Assembly: GCA_900708905.1 (NCBI GenBank)
Contig: CAADRB010000010.1
Location: forward strand, 1,794,450-1,858,449
Source of the DNA: Hymenolepis diminuta
Lineage: Eukaryota > Platyhelminthes > Cestoda > Cyclophyllidea > Hymenolepididae
Reading direction: 5' to 3'
Length of the DNA stretch: 64,000 nt
This document shows, in pieces, positions 60,136-64,000 of the stretch. The position numbers and the translations under genes are program-made. The first letter of the stretch is position 1. Each line of letters begins with the position of its first letter. Under the pieces are notes generated by a model that ran no database searches, was not told where the DNA came from, and saw only the letters and a list, made by a program, of their open reading frames with translations.

Positions 60136-63100
60136 TTAACTCACTTTTTGAGATCTATTTTGCCGTTTTCTGTGACGTGGAAGCCACGGAGTAGAATCCA
60201 CAGCCGGTTTCTCTATCATTGATTCAGACTCAGTCTTCTTTTTTCTTTCTTTTGATTCTGACTTTTGATGTTCCGCTTCTTTCATTGGTTTTGATTTAGT
60301 GATATCCTTAAATTGCTTCTTTGCAATGTTTTTAGAAGATAATTTCTCTTTTACTTCTTTAGAAGTCTCCGTTTCCTCTGTTTTTGATAATGAGGGTGAC
60401 TTTAATTTTGGAGCTTTTTTGGTAGACTTTTCGGCCGATTTAATTGGCGCAGGCTCTGATTCTAGTTTTGAATGGGCTTTTGGCTTGATTTCCTCTTCCG
60501 TTTCTGACAACTCCATGTGCCTCTTAGCAGAAGTAGACACCTTGCTAGCAATCTTCGCCCTTAATAGCTCTTCCACCTGTGCCTTTTCAGAATCACTTAG
60601 AGGTTTATTTTGTCTTTTGGCACGAGTAACAGATGCAGGTGGAGTAACTGTCCCTAATCTTGGTCGAATATCCTCAAGTCGATCATCTTCATCCACTTCG
60701 GATCTGCTCTTGGTCAGAGCATTCTTCAAAACTGCCGCTGATGTTATTTCAGGCAGTGTTCTGGGCTCCTTCCTCTCTTCCTCAACCGAGTTTTTAATTG
60801 CAGCCCTCAGTTCAGCTTTTGGAAGGGTTGTTTCGATCTTTGCCATAGGTTCTATTAGATTGTTGTCCAGATCTTCTGCTGAAGATAATAAGGCTTGAGG
60901 GCTCCTAGTTTCCGTTTTTGCTTGAATTCGTCTCTTCGCTGCTTCAACAAGTTTGCTAGGATCAATGGGTTTCTTCAGACGCTTTTTCGAAACAGATTTA
61001 CCCTTTTGTACTTGATGCAAACTCTTTTCACTCTCTTTTTCTCTCTTTCTCGGCTCCTTGGTGCTTATTTTCGAGGTACCTTCATCAGGGGCAGTAGATA
61101 TCGATGGAGTGGGTGATTTCTTAGACATTCCACGGATTATCTGTGGTCCGGGAAGACCTTTCGGCAGAGAACGGCGTCTCACTCGAGATGTAGAACGAGT
61201 TGGAGACACAGGAAAAGAGATGTCACGATGGAAGGGGTCGATAAATTGGCGACTCCACTGTAGTTCTCGTAGGCACTCCCGACACATTGGTTTTTGGGCG
61301 AAGAAGAGGGGATCCTTGTCATTTCGGGGTTCAGGGGAAGGAGGCGGTGGTGATGGTTCACGATGCCTTGAAGGAGAAGGTTGCCTGGGTGGGGGATAAT
61401 GCTGAACCTCTCGGCTTTCCTCATGATTTTGCTCACATGGCTGTTCCATCGGAACAGGAAGTGGCGGTGGCGGAGCATGTCCTGGGAAAATAAATTTGTT
61501 AATAAGATAAATAATCTCCGTAATTACTATTAGTGAATATAATAAATTGCTAAATTTATCTAACTTGCTTAATAAATATTACATTTATGAATAAAAATCC
61601 CTATTCTCAAAGTTATCATACCACTATTATGTATTATACCTAGAAGTCTATAATAATAATATAAACGACCAAGAGAGTTGCATCGAGATTGTTCTTTAAA
61701 CTGCAATTTAAATTTATTTCTAACCAAATGACTAAAATAAAATGCTTTTATATGGCCTCCTTGAGAACAGTTTTTAAAATTGGGAAATCGGAGTTCAAAA
61801 ACTCATTTAAAACTGTATTGAAAGGGAAGGTCTAATATAGTGACCCATAAAAAATCTTTAATGTCAGTAATCTTAAGCTGCAGATAACGTGAGAAATTTC
61901 GTAAAGCAAAGACATGCTTGTGGAGTTCACAACGATAACAAGGCTGATCAAGGGAATCTCGCGTGTGCCGGAACATTCTGGAAAGTGCGGCGTGTTCCTG
62001 ATCGCTGCGCGATCAATTGCGGACTTGTGTGCGGAGGTCTTCCCAGCCAATCAGCGGTCAATATTTCTACAGCATGGCGTTGATTATATTTAATGATTAA
62101 CATGTTGGTAGTTGAAAGATAAACTGCAGCAAACTTTCTCCACACAGCACCTTCTTTGTTCTCAACACTTTGGACATGGCTTAACCAATCTTAGGAGCAA
62201 AATTTATACTAGAGAACTCTGCTAGAGGCTAGTTGGACTTCTAAGGTTACTGAGGTAATTCCAAAAGGCTAATTTGTGTAGCATCCACTACATGCTCTAA
62301 CGTTTTTGGCATGATAAGAATACATTGAATTTCAAAGAGTACGAATGTTTTGTGAGAAGATATGTAGTTAAAACGCTATCTATTCTAATTCTGTCCTCAT
62401 TTCTCGGCAAATTATGTGGGCAATGTGCTCCTCACTAGATCAGTGAGGAGAAATAAGTTCAAAAGAGAAAGATATAAGAAACACTTCATAATAATAATGA
62501 AATATTAATAAATGTTTTCGAATCACTAAAGAATAAATCCCAAATTTCATTGATCACTTCAATTCAACACAAATCATACATTTAAATGGTACACATTGCA
62601 AGTCTGAAAATGTTAATGCTAGCTAAACCTAAAAATTTATATAAATACTTCAGATGAAAGATGAAAGGATTCTAATTTTGGTTTCGATCCTTAATAGGTA
62701 CTACTAATAGGTTCTCAAGTCTGTTCGAGAAATTTTAGACCTACGATGATACATTTGTCTCGAGCGAATTTCTTACTCGATAATGATCTCATCACAAAGT
62801 TGTTTAAAATACACTTTGTCTCTGTCCCCCAACCCTTTATTATTAAAATAAGCTTTTTATTACTAATTTAACCCTATTTAGGCTTCAACTTGCTTACTGC
62901 AGTAAAAGCATACTATGATTAGTTTTTCCTAAGTTGTAACTAACAATTCTAATGCACTAGGGTACAGTAACATCTAATATGTCCATTTTTAGCATTGCCA
63001 AACTGGTTAAGTTTTCACTGCAGTACGCAATGACGAGATGGCCGAAGAGAATACAATATATCTTCCTTTCTCCAATATGAGCGTTGGGTAACAGCTTTTC

Positions 63101-63694
63101 AAACGTATGCAATTATACTCATGAATGAAATTAAATAAAAACCCACTTACCCGACCGTGGATCGTGTTCATAATGCGGCTGTCCCTGCCATTGTTGTTGC
63201 TGAGGTTGTTCTTGATAACATTCGTGATGTCCCTCATGTCGATTCTCTTGATGATAATGTTCCTCGTGATGGTGATGGTGAGGATATTCTTGATGATGGT
63301 TGTGATGGTATTCAGGCTGTGGTGACGACGACGGTTGAAGAGGTTCATAATATTGAGGTGGTGGGGGCTGTTGGTGGTATTCACTGTGATGATGCTGATG
63401 ATGATCATTGTACACTGGAGCCTGATGGTCATGGGATTCATGATGGTGTGATTGGTAGTGCTTGTGGTGTTCGGGTTCTAGTGGTTTTGGAGGCTCGAAG
63501 AACTCGTGATACTTCTCGTATCGATTAGACTCATCTACTCGTTGGCCGGTGTGGAGGAAATCGAAAGAATTGTCACTGAATTCGGGATGATAGTAGTTTC
63601 CAATTTGCCATCCAAATTCTGAATTCTCCTGCCAGTTATCTTGAGGTGATGGGGGTGGTGGAGGAGGAATAGGCTCGAATGTCGTTGAAAGGAA
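60136..63694 (-). CDS. low-complexity His/Pro/Gln- and Lys/Ser-rich protein, 5' incomplete
   Basis: Two minus-strand exons, 63694-63151 and 61481-60136, join in phase 1 (donor GTAAGTGGG, acceptor TTTTCCCAG). The upstream exon starts at an AG acceptor, so the start codon lies further upstream, possibly outside the window. The first exon is rich in His, Pro and Gln (PPPPQYYEPLQP, EYPHHHHHEEHYHQENRHEG). The second begins with a Pro-rich segment, has one compact Cys-containing motif (KPMCRECLRELQWSRQFIDPF), and continues as a long charged Lys/Glu/Ser tail with many K-K/S-P motifs to QNRSQKVS and the stop. An AATAAA follows 4 nt after the stop (60131-60126). No known domain is recognised. It is predicted largely disordered; a nuclear, cytoskeletal or structural role cannot be distinguished. 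Confidence 0.65.
61925..62293 (+). repeat. interspersed repeat family A, copy 3 (old)
   Basis: Diverged copy of the 17.5/42.7-kb element: starts 'gttcacaacgataacaagg', shares 'gcggacttgtgtgcggaggtcttcccagccaatcagc' and ends at 'gtgtagcatccactacatg'. It lies in the intron of the low-complexity gene. Confidence 0.65.
62294..63150 (-). other. remainder of the low-complexity gene's intron
   Basis: The intron runs 61482-63150. Apart from the family A copy, nothing is seen in it. Confidence 0.5.
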
Positions 63695-64000
63695 CTGAAA
63701 AGAAAGAGAAGAAACATTTTCTAATGAGATATACCAGGTTGCTTGAGCTCTGCCTGACGGTATTAATTTACGTGAAGAGTTAATTATTACTCACTATATT
63801 TGCTATGCTATAGTTATGAACTGTGCAATGTCCGACAAAATCATTTGCTTTCTAAACCATTGGGAGAAGAAATGATTTTAGGTAAGACCAATACCTCTTG
63901 AGTAAGAAGCGGTCAACAAAATCATGGACAAGCATTTGCTGAGACCCAGGGAGCGAATCATGGAATTTGAAACGTGAGCTACCCATTTAGTACATACTGT
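63695..64000. other. window edge upstream of the low-complexity gene
   Basis: Directly upstream (on the minus strand) of the acceptor at 63696-63695. A short segment at about 63738-63760 ending in a GTATAT donor could be the preceding exon (VRQSSSNL in the matching phase), but support is weak. Confidence 0.3.

Noticed and set aside
63007..63528. Asn/Ile-rich minus-strand frame and Asp/Val-rich plus-strand frames
   Set aside because: They are alternative frames of the His/Gln-rich exon; only one frame fits the splice phases.

Overview
This is eukaryotic nuclear DNA, AT-rich, with multi-exon genes on both strands, canonical GT-AG introns, AATAAA poly(A) signals, degenerate retroelement and SINE-like copies and one scaffold gap (run of N). 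The many 31-40 nt introns, the Ty3/Gypsy type present and the gene content fit a parasitic flatworm, most likely a tapeworm (cestode). That assignment is an inference: no rRNA, mitochondrial or spliced-leader gene is present to confirm it.

Layout. (a) 1-7.2 kb: mostly gene-free, with a damaged spectrin-repeat fragment at 2.2-3.3 kb. (b) 7.3-20.1 kb, plus strand: a three-exon gene for a 919-residue protein that resembles the RNA-transport adaptor Egalitarian, with two introns of about 5 kb. (c) 22.2-26.2 kb: a dead Ty3/Gypsy LTR retrotransposon. (d) 27.3-34.8 kb, plus: a 16-exon WDR27 homologue, reconstructed in frame throughout (888 residues). (e) 38.5-44.3 kb, plus: a nuclear receptor with DNA-binding and ligand-binding domains, an unusual second zinc finger and an unresolved frame change near its 3' end. 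(f) 47.7-55.2 kb: a compact housekeeping cluster with an SR splicing factor (SRSF2-like), a TMEM126-family mitochondrial protein, tRNA adenosine deaminase subunit ADAT3 (all plus) and fibrillarin (minus, convergent with ADAT3). (g) 57.4-60.0 kb: a 794-bp inverted repeat flanking a 758-bp N gap, with one orphan minus-strand exon beside it. (h) 60.1-63.7 kb, minus: a low-complexity His/Pro/Gln-rich and Lys/Ser-rich protein, open at its 5' end.

The cluster in (f) is functionally coherent (splicing, rRNA methylation, tRNA editing, respiratory-complex assembly). TMEM126 and ADAT3 lie only 129 bp apart head to tail, and an AG acceptor sits just before the ADAT3 start codon, so they may be co-transcribed and separated by trans-splicing. 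I found no clearly new multi-gene system. The observations most worth following are the micro-introns, the nuclear-receptor anomalies and the receptor half-site cluster in its own intron, the Ser variant at the ADAT3 pseudo-active site, and a mosaic short repeat family ending in a hairpin.
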